In this document: piece after piece, positions 1-8,573 of the stretch | Layout: every line of letters begins with the position of its first letter | Position numbering within the stretch: position 1 is the first letter of the stretch | DNA from: Lautropia dentalis | Lineage (GTDB): Bacteria; Pseudomonadota; Gammaproteobacteria; Burkholderiales; Burkholderiaceae_E | Assembly (NCBI RefSeq): GCF_003892345.1 | Contig: NZ_RRUE01000002.1 | Span: 1,444,619 to 1,508,618, forward strand | DNA length: 64,000 nucleotides | Direction: 5' to 3' | Notes under the pieces: generated by a model | The model's input: the letters and a program-made list of their open reading frames with translations, nothing else | The model's database searches: none | What the model was told of the DNA's origin: nothing | Position numbers and translations under genes: made by a program

Positions 1-1
1 C

Positions 2-1820
2 TACAACGGTTCGGTTGGGGCGCCCGTCATTCGCGGGACGGATGGACAGGGGTCGAACTCGGGCTCGGGTGCTTTCTTTGGCGGTACCGTGCCGCGGGCC
101 AGAATCAACCTGGATGGCCATTACCTCAGTTACTGGGAATCCACATTCGGGGGTACTTCCATCTGGGATGTGGATTCGGTCGAGGTGTTCCGGGGGCCGC
201 AGACATCGGCGCAGGGCGCCAACAGCATTGCGGGTGCCATCATCGTCCATACCAAGGATCCAACCTTCCAGCGGGAAGGGAAGGCGCAGCTCCAGGCGGG
301 CAATCTGAAGAGTCGTCGTGCTTCCGTCATGTTCTCGGGGCCGGTGCTGGACAACGAGCTGGCCGCCCGGGTTGCACTCGACTACAGCGGGCGCGACACA
401 TTCATCGATTACGTCAATCCACGCTACAGCAAGGGGGACACGGACACGGGGCTCAAGGATTTCAACGGTCGCGTCAAGCTTCTCTGGACACCTTCCGCGG
501 TACCCGGGCTCGAATCGAAGCTCACGGTTGCACACACACGCACCAACCGTCCTTCTACCGAAGCGGCAGCGCCACCTTACGACAAGCTGCAGAACCGGAC
601 GCTGACCATGCCCACGTTCAAATCCCAGGCGTGGACGGCAGTCAGCGATACCCGCTATGATCTGGATGGCATGGCCAGCATCAACAACCAGTTTCAGTAC
701 ACCGACGGGAAAACCACCCGTTATTCGGTGCCCTGGACGAACGGGGGGGGGCAATATCGATTATCGGGACATTTCCGATGAACTTCGTCTGAACCTTGGG
801 CATTCCCGTGACCAGCTCAGTGGTGTTGCCGGTGTTTTCTACGACCACGTCACATCGGACGACCGGCTCAATGTGCGCGGATTGTCGTCCTTTCACGACG
901 TGAAGAGCAGCGTGGGCGTGTTTTCCGAAGCCAGCTGGCGCTTCGCCCCTGCGTGGATGCTGACGGGCGGGCTTCGCTACCAGTATGACAGTGTGAAGCG
1001 CACGGGGACATCCAGCCTCGCGCGGGCAGCGCTGGACTTCGATCACAGCTACCATGCCGTGCTTCCCAAAGTGGCGTTGTCCTACGATTTCAGCCCCGCG
1101 CTCACGGCCGGGGTCATGGTGAACAAGGGCTACAACCCCGGCGGAACGGGGCTGAGCTTTGCGTCGGGCAGGTTCTTTGAATTTGCGCCGGAGACGGTCA
1201 TCAACCGGGAGCTGTTCATGCGCATGAAGGCGCTGGATGACCGGCTGCAGATCAATGCCAACGTGTTTCATGCACTGCACAAGGATGCGCAGACGGTCGT
1301 GCCGGACTATCTGAACGGCGTCGTGTTCGGCAATGTGGTGCGCAATGCCGATCGTGCAAAGTCCTATGGTGCCGAGCTGGGCGCTGCGTATGAGGTGAGT
1401 GACAGCCTGAAGCTGCGTGGCAGTCTGGGGTATCTGCATACCCGTATCAACCGGTTTTCCAGCCTCGATGGCCAGGCCTTCGTGGGCAACCGGTTTGGAT
1501 CGTCTCCCCGGTATACCCTGTCGGCGGGCTTTGACTGGAACATCACCGATCAGGTTTCCCTGCATGCAGACGTTCGACACAGTGACGGCTACTTCTCGTC
1601 CGACGAGAACCTGGCCGCGTACCGGGTAGGGGGGTACACGGTGGGCAACGTGCAGGGCTCATGGCAGCTCACCCGTGACTGGGAGCTGTATGGCTACGTG
1701 GACAACATGTTCGACGCGAAGAAGCCCACGCTGAAATATGATGACCGTACGGCTGGAGGGATCGTTGCCTCCATGCTCGAACCACGTACGGTTGGCATGG
1801 GGGTGAGGTTCAGCTTCTGA
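2..1820 (+). CDS. TonB-dependent siderophore receptor, 5' partial, frame broken at a G9 tract
   Basis: Outer-membrane gated porin that would import a ferric siderophore with TonB energy. The gene enters from the left edge in frame 2: the first residues read YNGSVGAPVIRGTDGQ, followed by VEVFRGPQ and IAGAIIVHTKDP, the typical plug-domain signature. The beta-barrel continues to a C-terminal GMGVRFSF with terminal aromatic Phe, the usual outer-membrane sorting signal. Frame 2 runs to a stop at 781; the barrel resumes in frame 3 from about 744 to 1820. The switch falls exactly on nine consecutive Gs (743-751), and eight or eleven Gs would restore one reading frame. Signal peptide and TonB box lie outside the window. 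It precedes entC on the same strand, so a catecholate or mixed-type ligand is likely (inference). Either phase-variable OFF, a pseudogene, or a sequencing error in the homopolymer. Confidence 0.9.
743..751 (+). repeat. Poly-G tract (G9) inside a receptor gene
   Basis: Nine consecutive guanines lie inside the TonB-dependent receptor. With nine Gs the upstream frame gives three glycines, then QYRLSGHFR and a stop at 779-781. With eight or eleven Gs the same upstream frame continues into NIDYRDISDELRL and the rest of the barrel. Homopolymer G tracts of this length are a known substrate for slipped-strand mispairing. Confidence 0.85.
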
Positions 1821-1851
1821 CCTCGTCGACTGTACGGTCGCTCATCACGAT

Positions 1852-1873
1852 GTAGAATCGTACGCATTTCTAC
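1852..1873. promoter_or_regulatory. Candidate operator dyad upstream of entC
   Basis: An imperfect inverted repeat, GTAGAA...TTCTAC around the inner palindrome CGTACG, ends 14 bases before the chosen entC start. Iron-regulated genes commonly carry a Fur operator here, but the match to the Fur consensus is poor, so the binding protein is not identified. Confidence 0.35.
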
Positions 1874-1887
1874 TATTGGTGGTTGTC

Positions 1888-3060
1888 ATGTTTTCTGCCA
1901 GGGATGATCTCGATAACCCCTTCGCTCGGCATGGGCATTCCATGCCCGCGGACGCCGCTTTTCTTTTTTCGCATGGGCCTCATACCCTGCGTACGGCGGG
2001 CGTTCAGGAGGTCATCCAGACGCCTGCCGATGGGAGTGCCTCGCCTGACGGTCCACTGCAGCAGCATATCCGTGAGGCGTTTGGGCGTGCCCGTTCTGCG
2101 GGCATTGCCCGGCCGATCGTGGTGGGCGCCGTGCCGTTCGATGTGCATCAGCCGAGCTGCCTGTTCGTCCCGCAGCAGGCCGAATGGCTTTCCAGCTGGG
2201 ATACCCCTGTGGTGTCTTCCATGCCCGGGCTGAAAAGCCTGGTGACCCAGCCGGACCAGGCAGGTTTCGAGGCGGGTGTGGCCCGGGCAGCCGCAGCCTG
2301 TGCCGCCCATGCACCGGCCAAGGCGGTGCTGGCCATCACCAGCCGTCTGACGTTCACCGCGCCGCCGTTCGTGGAGGCGCTGCGCAGCCGGTTGCGCCAG
2401 CAGAATCCCAGCGGTTACCTGCTGCAGGTGCCGCTGCCCGACGGCGGTTATCTGGTGGGCGTCAGCCCGGAGCTTCTGATCCGGCGGCACGAGTACACGG
2501 TGCAGTCCAATCCGCTGGCGGGGTCGGCCCGGCGCCTGCCCGATCCGGAGGCAGACCGCATCCATGCGGACCGTCTGTCTGCTTCGTCCAAGGATCATCA
2601 CGAGCACCGCTTCGTGACCGATGACATCCGGGCGCGGCTCTCGCCACTCTGCGCTACCCTGCAGGTACCGGAGGCACCTTCGCTGATCAGTACCGCTGCG
2701 CTTTGGCACCTGTCCACGCAGATTCATGGTACGTTGCAGGATCCGCCGGCCAATGCCCTGCAGCTGGCCTGCGCCATTCATCCCACACCTGCGGTGTGCG
2801 GTACGCCGCGTGATGCGGCCAACGCACTGATCCGCAGTATCGAACCCTTCGACCGGGGGCTGTTCACCGGATTCACCGGCTGGATGGACGCCGATGGCAA
2901 TGGTGAATGGGTGATCACCATCCGCAGTGGCGTGTTGCACGGCGAGCATCTGCAGATTTACGCCGGTGCCGGCATCGTGGCCGAATCCGACCCCCATTCG
3001 GAATGGAACGAGGTGCAGACCAAGCAGCGCACGATGCTGCATGCCTGCGGCATTTCGTAG
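1888..3060 (+). CDS. entC: Isochorismate synthase (EntC/DhbC)
   Basis: Converts chorismate to isochorismate, the first committed step to 2,3-dihydroxybenzoate for catecholate siderophores; cytoplasmic and Mg-dependent. The 390-residue protein carries the chorismate-binding motifs in order: [17 protein letters not shown], the SSKDHHEH segment, [10 protein letters not shown], the [10 protein letters not shown] segment, [18 protein letters not shown], and [16 protein letters not shown] near the C terminus. Length matches EntC (about 391). In-frame TTG (1876) and GTG (1879) also exist, but ATG 1888 is chosen because GGTGG precedes it by about six bases. It leads a set with entB (57 bases to the chosen start) and entA on the same strand. 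MenF and salicylate-type synthases share the fold, but the entB and entA neighbours decide the call. Confidence 0.95.
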   Translation: MFSARDDLDNPFARHGHSMPADAAFLFSHGPHTLRTAGVQEVIQTPADGSASPDGPLQQHIREAFGRARSAGIARPIVVGAVPFDVHQPSCLFVPQQAEWLSSWDTPVVSSMPGLKSLVTQPDQAGFEAGVARAAAACAAHAPAKAVLAITSRLTFTAPPFVEALRSRLRQQNPSGYLLQVPLPDGGYLVGVSPELLIRRHEYTVQSNPLAGSARRLPDPEADRIHADRLSASSKDHHEHRFVTDDIRARLSPLCATLQVPEAPSLISTAALWHLSTQIHGTLQDPPANALQLACAIHPTPAVCGTPRDAANALIRSIEPFDRGLFTGFTGWMDADGNGEWVITIRSGVLHGEHLQIYAGAGIVAESDPHSEWNEVQTKQRTMLHACGIS

Positions 3061-3117
3061 CGTGTGTCACGGGCTCTTCGTTCCCACGAAACCTTCCTCA
3101 TCCCCAACTCCCGAACC

Positions 3118-3759
3118 ATGGCCATCCCTGCCATTTGCAGCTATTCGCTGCCCATGCCCGACAGTTTTCCGCAGAACAAGGTGAACTGGGCACTCCAGCC
3201 CGGCCGGGCCGCATTGCTGATTCACGACATGCAGCAGTATTTTCTGCGCTTTTACGAACCGGATTCGGCACTGCTGAAAACCTTGATCGGCAACATTGCC
3301 GCACTCAAACGGTGGGCGGCCCGGCACGGGGTGCCTGTGTTCTACACGGCCCAGCCCCATCAGCAGCCCGCGGGCGACCGTGCCCTGCTCAACGACATGT
3401 GGGGACCCGGGTTGCCGGCAGCAGATGCGGCCCAGCAGGCCATCGTGCCGGAGATTGCACCGTCCGCCGGTGATGTGGTGCTGGACAAGTGGCGCTACAG
3501 TGCCTTCCAGCGCAGTGATCTGGCAGAGCGGCTGAAGGCACAGCAACGCGACCAGCTGGTCATCGTGGGCGTGTATGCGCACATCGGCTGCATGATCACG
3601 GCCGTGGAAGCCTTCATGAAGGATATACAACCCTTCCTGGTGGGTGATGCCGTGGCCGATTTTTCCGAGGCCGAGCACCGGATGGCCCTGCAGTATGTGG
3701 CCACCCGGGCTGGGGTGGTGCTGGCTACGCAGGACATCATCACATCCACGGAGAACTGA
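3118..3759 (+). CDS. entB: Isochorismatase, EntB N-terminal domain without carrier domain
   Basis: Hydrolyses isochorismate to pyruvate and 2,3-dihydro-2,3-dihydroxybenzoate. The protein begins MAIPAICSYSLP and continues with PQNKVNWAL and RAALLIHDMQQYF, aligning from residue 1 with EntB of enterobacteria. Further motifs are FYTAQP, DRALLNDMWGPGL, DKWRYSAF and GVYAHIGCM, the last carrying Gly-Cys where other hydrolases of the fold place the nucleophile. It stops at 213 residues, whereas E. coli EntB has 285: the C-terminal aryl-carrier-protein domain is absent. Another carrier protein is therefore needed for siderophore assembly. The open frame extends upstream to 3064, but homology fixes ATG 3118. 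Confidence 0.94.
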   Translation: MAIPAICSYSLPMPDSFPQNKVNWALQPGRAALLIHDMQQYFLRFYEPDSALLKTLIGNIAALKRWAARHGVPVFYTAQPHQQPAGDRALLNDMWGPGLPAADAAQQAIVPEIAPSAGDVVLDKWRYSAFQRSDLAERLKAQQRDQLVIVGVYAHIGCMITAVEAFMKDIQPFLVGDAVADFSEAEHRMALQYVATRAGVVLATQDIITSTEN

Positions 3760-3830
3760 TCTGAACAGCCGGTAGAGCGCTGGTATGGCTGGGCCACGAA
3801 GGACATCACATCCACGGGAAACTGATCCGA
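3732..3830 (+). repeat. Imperfect direct repeat spanning the entB 3' end
   Basis: The last codons of entB (3732-3764) recur almost intact at 3801-3830: both copies contain CACATCCACGG, then AACTGATC. The second copy is non-coding. This is a short local duplication of the gene end, about 69 bases apart. Confidence 0.7.
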
Positions 3831-3876
3831 CCGCAGCCCTGCCGCCCGGTCCTGCACGCACAAAGGGCATGTCTCT

Positions 3877-3900
3877 GGGACGAATGCGTCCATGACACGC
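3877..3900 (+). repeat. Dispersed 24-bp intergenic repeat, copy 1
   Basis: Copy with core GGGACGAATGCGTCCATGAC followed by ACGC, located between entB and entA. The first half forms a small hairpin, GGACG-aatg-CGTCC. Related copies lie at 30316-30342, 30378-30401, 43246-43269 and 59191-59214, all intergenic. Confidence 0.6.
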
Positions 3901-3960
3901 CCGGGTGACAGCGGCTGTTTTTCATTTTCCTGAATCGACCTCATACGGGAGCCCCCTGTC

Positions 3961-4791
3961 ATGACCATGAATTCAACATCCACCCGGCGGTTTTCCGGAA
4001 AACGCGTCCTGGCCACGGGCACGGCCCAGGGCATAGGCCGACGCATTGCCGAGCGCTTTGTCGGGGAAGGTGCCGAGGTGATCGGCCTGGACCGGCAGGC
4101 ACCCACCGGGTCGCAACCCGGTACGGGAGGCGCCCATGAGTCCTCCGCTTCCCCTTCTGCATCTGCCAGCGCCGCTGCCTTGACCCAGCTGCAGGTGGAC
4201 CTGACGGATACGGCCGCCATTGCACGGGTATGCGCCCAGATCCGCCAGCGCTGGGATTCGCTGGATGTGCTGGTCAACGCCGCCGGCGTGCTGCGCATGG
4301 GCGGGCTGGATACGCTGAGCGCCGACGACTGGCAGGCATGTCTGGACGTGAACGTCACCGGCCCCTTCCACCTGATTCAGCAGTGGGCGCAGGTACTGAA
4401 GGCGCAGCGCCGCGGCGCCATCGTCAACATTGCGTCGAACGCGGCCGTGGTGCCGCGCATCGGCATGCTGGCCTACTGCACCTCGAAGGCGGCCATGGCC
4501 GCGATGAGCCAGACGGTGGCGCTGGAAATGGCACCTTTTGGGGTGCGCTGCAACATCGTCTCGCCGGGATCGACCAACACCCCGATGCTGGCCGGCATGC
4601 TGGGTGATCCGGCCGGGCAGAAACGCTTGATCGAGGGGCTGCCCGAAGACTACAAACTGGGCATCCCGCTGGGCAAGATCGCCACGCCGGATGACATTGC
4701 GGATGCCGTGCTGTTCCTCGCGTCCGACCAGGCCGGGCACATCACGATGCAGCAGATCGTCATCGACGGCGGGGCGACGCTGGGCGCCTGA
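3961..4791 (+). CDS. entA: 2,3-dihydro-2,3-dihydroxybenzoate dehydrogenase (EntA)
   Basis: NAD-dependent short-chain dehydrogenase that oxidises the EntB product to 2,3-dihydroxybenzoate. The coenzyme motif TGTAQGIGRRIA is at residues 20-31, NAAGV follows near 103, and the catalytic YCTSK sits near residue 171 after the strand with the SDR serine. The tail QQIVIDGGATLGA is typical of EntA. It has 276 residues against about 250 in relatives. The excess is a Ser/Ala/Gly-rich stretch at residues 50-75, between the second strand and the VDLTD motif, probably a surface loop. GGGAG nine bases before ATG 3961 is an acceptable ribosome site. It follows entB after 201 bases and is the last siderophore biosynthetic gene here; no entE or entF is present. 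Confidence 0.93.
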   Translation: MTMNSTSTRRFSGKRVLATGTAQGIGRRIAERFVGEGAEVIGLDRQAPTGSQPGTGGAHESSASPSASASAAALTQLQVDLTDTAAIARVCAQIRQRWDSLDVLVNAAGVLRMGGLDTLSADDWQACLDVNVTGPFHLIQQWAQVLKAQRRGAIVNIASNAAVVPRIGMLAYCTSKAAMAAMSQTVALEMAPFGVRCNIVSPGSTNTPMLAGMLGDPAGQKRLIEGLPEDYKLGIPLGKIATPDDIADAVLFLASDQAGHITMQQIVIDGGATLGA

Positions 4792-4805
4792 GCTTTTCTG
4801 GGAAC

Positions 4806-4824
4806 GGGGGGAGGTCGTCCCCCC
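4806..4824. terminator. Hairpin between convergent entA and receptor gene
   Basis: A perfect seven-pair stem, GGGGGGA and TCCCCCC with the loop GGTCG, lies between entA (stop 4791) and the convergent receptor (stop 4833). There is no U tract on either strand, so it is a likely but imperfect bidirectional terminator. Confidence 0.55.
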
Positions 4825-4832
4825 TGAACGGA

Positions 4833-6650
4833 TTACAGATCCACCTTCAGCCCCAGCTTGATGACACGCGGCGCACCGGCGGCCAGGCGGGTGCCGGCGG
4901 CAGCCCAGTACTGCTTGTTGGCCAGGTTGTCGATGTTGAGCTGCCAGGTGGTGTTGCGCTCGAACAGGCGGGCCTGGTACGACACGCCGGCGCTGTAGAG
5001 CGTCACGCCACCCAGCCAGGCTTGGTTCAGGTCATTGACCGGGCGACGGCCGGTGTAATAGGCGCCGCCGTTGACCGAGAGGCCGGGCAGGGCGTCGATG
5101 TCATACGACAGGAACAGGCTGGCCGTGCGTTTGGCGGCGTTTTCGGGGAGCTTGCCGTTGTACTGGTCGTTGATCTTGCGGAACTTCGGATCCAGCAGCA
5201 TCAGCGACGACTGCCAGTTCACGTTCTTGACCAGCTCGCCCTGGGCCGACAGCTCCAGACCGGTGTAGCGCTGCTCGCCATCGGCCGTGAAGATGTTCTG
5301 GGCGTTGGTGTAGTAGCCCGGCCGGTTGATGTTGAACAGTGCAGCCGACAGCAGCGTGCCGTTGGGCATCTGCCAGCGGCCCCCCACCTCGTACTGGTCG
5401 CTCACGCCCGGACGCATGCGCTGGTTCTGGTTGGCCGAGCCGTTGGGGGCGGTTTCGCCTTCTTCCAGGGCCTTGCCGTAGGAGGCGTAGAACGACAGGT
5501 CGTCGGCCGGCTTGTAGACCACCGAGGCCATCGGGGTGGTTTTTGTGGCGCGGTAGTGGTTGGTGCCCTGGTCGCTCTTGTACCTGCTGTAGCGCAGACC
5601 GCCGATGACCTGCCATTCCGGTGAGATTTCCACGCGGTCGATGGCGTACACGCCGAGGTCGGTGGTTTCGAGCAGCGGCGAGGTCGGGTTGGCCGGGCGG
5701 GCCGTGAACGTGTAGTTGGTCAGGCGGACCGGGTTGTACAGGTTCTGGCCGGTGGCGGTGTAGTTGCGCTGGTAGACCGGCTCCTGTTCCTTGTCGGCCT
5801 TGGCCACCCCGGCGGTGATGTTGTGCGTCATGCCGGCTGCCTCGACGATGCCGGCCAGTTCGGCACGCAGCAGATCGGACGTGTTGACGTTGTTCTGCAT
5901 GTTGCCGCGGATGCTGCCAGCCCCGGTGGCCACGGCGGCGGCGTTGGTGAAGCGGAAGGTGGGCAGCGTGCGGTCACGGTCCACCTTCGAGCGGCCGGCT
6001 TCCAGCGTCAGGGCCCAGGCGTCGTTGAGCGCGTAGTCGGCCCGCAGCTGCAGGTTGGTGGTGTCGGCACGGAAGGTGGACCAGTCGGGGCCGACCAGTT
6101 TCTTCGGATCGACGGCGCGCGGAAGGGTGATGACGCCGTTGACGGCGGTGGGCAGCGTGACGGCTGCCTGTTCCACCACGCAGCGGTGATCGTATTCGAA
6201 GTCGGCCTGCAGCATCAGGCGGCTGGTGACGCGCCAGTCGAAGGCGGCCGAGACGAAGCTGCGGTTGCCGGCGTCCACGCCGTCCAGATAGCTGCCCAGC
6301 CTGCCTCCGGCGGCGTTCAGGCGCAGGGCGTACTGGTCTTCGTCACCGAAGCGGCGGCCCAGGTCGGCACTGACCAGCGCGGTGCCGTTGCTGTCGAAGC
6401 GCAGGCCCACCGAAGTGACCGGATGCAGGCCGGCCCGCTTGGTGACGTAGTTGACGATGCCCGACGGCGCGGTGAAGCCGTAGTACAGGGCCGAGGCGCC
6501 CTTGAGCACTTCCACGCGGGCCTTGTTTTCCATGGGCACCTGCGAGAAGTTCATGATGGGCATGGAGCCGTTCAGGCGGTAGTTGGTGCGGTTCTGCACC
6601 TCCATGCCGCGAATGACCAGCTGGTCCCAGGTATCGCCGCCGTTCTGCTG
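4833..6650 (-). pseudogene. TonB-dependent siderophore receptor lacking its 5' end
   Basis: Ferric-siderophore receptor remnant. Recognisable homology starts at QQNGGDTWDQLVIRG, in the middle of the plug, continues with ARVEVLKGASALYYGF and GIVNYVTKRA, then a complete barrel ending IKLGLKVDL. The signal peptide, TonB box and roughly the first 100-130 plug residues of such receptors (usually 700-800 residues) are missing. Upstream sequence in frame (to 6779) is Pro/Arg-rich, unrelated, and overlaps the 3' end of the next gene. The hairpin at 6688-6721, which belongs to the GMC gene's 3' region, sits immediately upstream, so there is no native promoter. A deletion or rearrangement joined the receptor body to the end of a foreign transcription unit; an assembly join is the alternative. 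It is not expected to yield an exported receptor. Confidence 0.85.
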
Positions 6651-6687
6651 GCGGGCTCGCAAATGGGGGAAAGGCGGGTCCGTATGC

Positions 6688-6721
6688 GAAGGGCCAGGGG
6701 CGGAGATGCCCGTGGCCCTTC
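6688..6721 (-). terminator. Hairpin downstream of the GMC oxidoreductase
   Basis: A nine-pair stem, GAAGGGCCA and TGGCCCTTC, has three further GC pairs inside. It begins 27 bases beyond the GMC oxidoreductase stop. There is no T run on the minus strand, so termination is inferred from stem strength and position. Confidence 0.6.
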
Positions 6722-6747
6722 GGGAAGGGCACGCTGCAGTCCGCCCG

Positions 6748-8442
6748 TCAGCCCTTGCCCAGACTGGCCTTGACGGCATCGACGATGCGCACGGTCAGGG
6801 CCACGATGGTCAGCGTCGGGGGCGCGCAGCCGCCGGTGGTAAAGACGGCGCTGCTGGCTACATACAGGTTGTCCACCCCGTGGACGCGGCAGTTGCGGTC
6901 CACCACGCCCTCGGTGGGCTCGTCGGCCATGCGGGTCGTTCCGGCCGGGTGGTGCGCCGTCATCTGCGTGACCAGCGGCATGCCGTCGCGCCGCTCCATC
7001 AGCACGCGGCCGATGCCGGCCTCCTCGAGGGCGTTCTTCACGATTTCCTGCGAGCCCAGGGCACTGCGGATGTCGAGGTCGCGCCAGCGGAAATGCACGG
7101 TGGGCCGGCGCATGCCGGTGGCGTCGCGTTCGCTGCTCAGCGTGATGCGGTTGTCCGGATCGGGTGACTGCTCGGCAATCTGGTAGAGGTCGATGACCTT
7201 GAAGAACTGGTCGCGGTGCGGGGCCTCGTACCAGCCACCGCTGTCGCGGTTATATGGAATCTGCAGCCACGGGGCGCGGGCCACCTTGATGAACACCAGG
7301 TCGTCCAGCCCGCCCAGCACCCTGCCCAGATGATGCAGGGGGCGCTCGGGCATGCGGCGGGCGCGCACGTCGCGCATCAGCTTGCGCAGCGAATAATAGG
7401 CGGGCGAGCGGAAGGTGGTGCCGCGGCCGAACAGCCGCTGTGCCAGCCGCACGCGCGAGAACGCCGGCTGGGCATTGAGCCCGACGGTGACGTTCATCAG
7501 CTGTTTTTCTTCGAGCGTGCGCTGCGGAATGGCCAGTTTGCCCAGCACGTGGGCAATGCCGCGGTGCTGCAGGTCATAGAGGCCAAAGCGTGAGATGGGC
7601 TCGTTGGGGTAGAGAATGCCGGTCTTGACGATCTGCCGGTCCATCAGGAAGCGGCCGACCAGCCCGTGGTCGTTGCCCAGGCCATCCCTGGCCACCCGGT
7701 CGGAGGCCAGCAGCAGGCGGGGTACCTGAAAGCCCCCCTGCGCCAGAATGACCTGTCTGGCCGCCACGGTGAAACGGCGCCCGTCCAGACAGGCTACCTT
7801 CACGCCGGTGACGGTGCTGGCATTTTCGTTGGTGTCCAGCTCGACGGCGTTGGCCTTCATGATCAGGCGGATGTTTTTGCTTTCCTTCACGCGGCCGCCG
7901 ATGCCCTGGGTCAGAGCGGCCTGCGAGCCCGTCATGTACAGCTTGGTTTCGAGGGCATCGTTTTTGAATGCGAGCAGTTTTCGCTCATCCGACACCCACG
8001 GCATGATGTCCAGCGAATCCACGCCGGTTTCCCACAGCTTCATGGCCCGCAGGTAATACGGATGCAGCGTGTCGTAATCGATGGGCCAGCCGCTGTGTGG
8101 CATCCAGTCGCGTTTCTGGAAGTCGATGGGGTCGAAGGTGGCCAGGTGGCAGTTGGTGGTGCCGTTGACTCGTACGTCCCATTGCACCGAGGTGCCGCCG
8201 AAGCGGCGGTCGTGCGACCAGATGATGTCGGGGTAGAGATCGGGCGTGTCTTCCGAGACGCCGGCCGCCAGATCCTGGGTGGCGGCATCGGGTTCTTCGC
8301 CGCCGGATTCGAGCAGGATGACATCGAGGCCGCTGTCGAGCAGCTCCTGGGCGGCTGCCAGGCCAGCGGGGCCGGCACCGACGATGCAGACGTCGGTGTT
8401 CAGCGTGCTTTGGTCGGGAATGGAGTGAGGAGATACGAGCAT
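6748..8442 (-). CDS. GMC-family FAD-dependent oxidoreductase
   Basis: Flavin-dependent oxidoreductase of the glucose-methanol-choline family; the substrate (alcohol, sugar or sterol-like) cannot be told. The ADP-binding motif VCIVGAGPAGLAAAQELL starts near residue 17 and ends in the FAD-ribose acid of LLESGG. The C-terminal domain shows TAHHPAGTTRM and then NLYVASSAVFTTGGCAPPT, which fits the family's catalytic His region and terminal FAD contact. The open frame reaches a TTG at 8496, but ATG 8442 is preferred: 564 residues, and a TATAAT box lies about 60 bases upstream. No signal peptide is evident. A hairpin follows the stop. Neighbours do not define its pathway. Confidence 0.85.
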   Translation of the reverse strand: MLVSPHSIPDQSTLNTDVCIVGAGPAGLAAAQELLDSGLDVILLESGGEEPDAATQDLAAGVSEDTPDLYPDIIWSHDRRFGGTSVQWDVRVNGTTNCHLATFDPIDFQKRDWMPHSGWPIDYDTLHPYYLRAMKLWETGVDSLDIMPWVSDERKLLAFKNDALETKLYMTGSQAALTQGIGGRVKESKNIRLIMKANAVELDTNENASTVTGVKVACLDGRRFTVAARQVILAQGGFQVPRLLLASDRVARDGLGNDHGLVGRFLMDRQIVKTGILYPNEPISRFGLYDLQHRGIAHVLGKLAIPQRTLEEKQLMNVTVGLNAQPAFSRVRLAQRLFGRGTTFRSPAYYSLRKLMRDVRARRMPERPLHHLGRVLGGLDDLVFIKVARAPWLQIPYNRDSGGWYEAPHRDQFFKVIDLYQIAEQSPDPDNRITLSSERDATGMRRPTVHFRWRDLDIRSALGSQEIVKNALEEAGIGRVLMERRDGMPLVTQMTAHHPAGTTRMADEPTEGVVDRNCRVHGVDNLYVASSAVFTTGGCAPPTLTIVALTVRIVDAVKASLGKG

Positions 8443-8498
8443 GGCGCAGGGTCCGGTGGACGGGCCGTCCGGCACGGTGCCGAACGGCGCCTGCAACC

Positions 8499-8504
8499 AT
8501 TATA
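8499..8504 (-). promoter_or_regulatory. Candidate -10 box for the GMC oxidoreductase
   Basis: A perfect TATAAT reads on the minus strand, giving a leader of about 50 bases before ATG 8442. No convincing -35 box is seen at the right distance. Confidence 0.4.
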
Positions 8505-8573
8505 GGAAGCCTGATGCTCAATACTCGAACTATTTTTTTCTGAAGGGCCGTGCAGTACGAAATCAGCCGGTTT

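Noticed and set aside
6651-6779. The N-terminal extension of the truncated receptor as a real protein start
   Set aside because: It is Pro/Arg-rich, overlaps the GMC gene 3' end and its hairpin, and has neither signal peptide nor plug homology.
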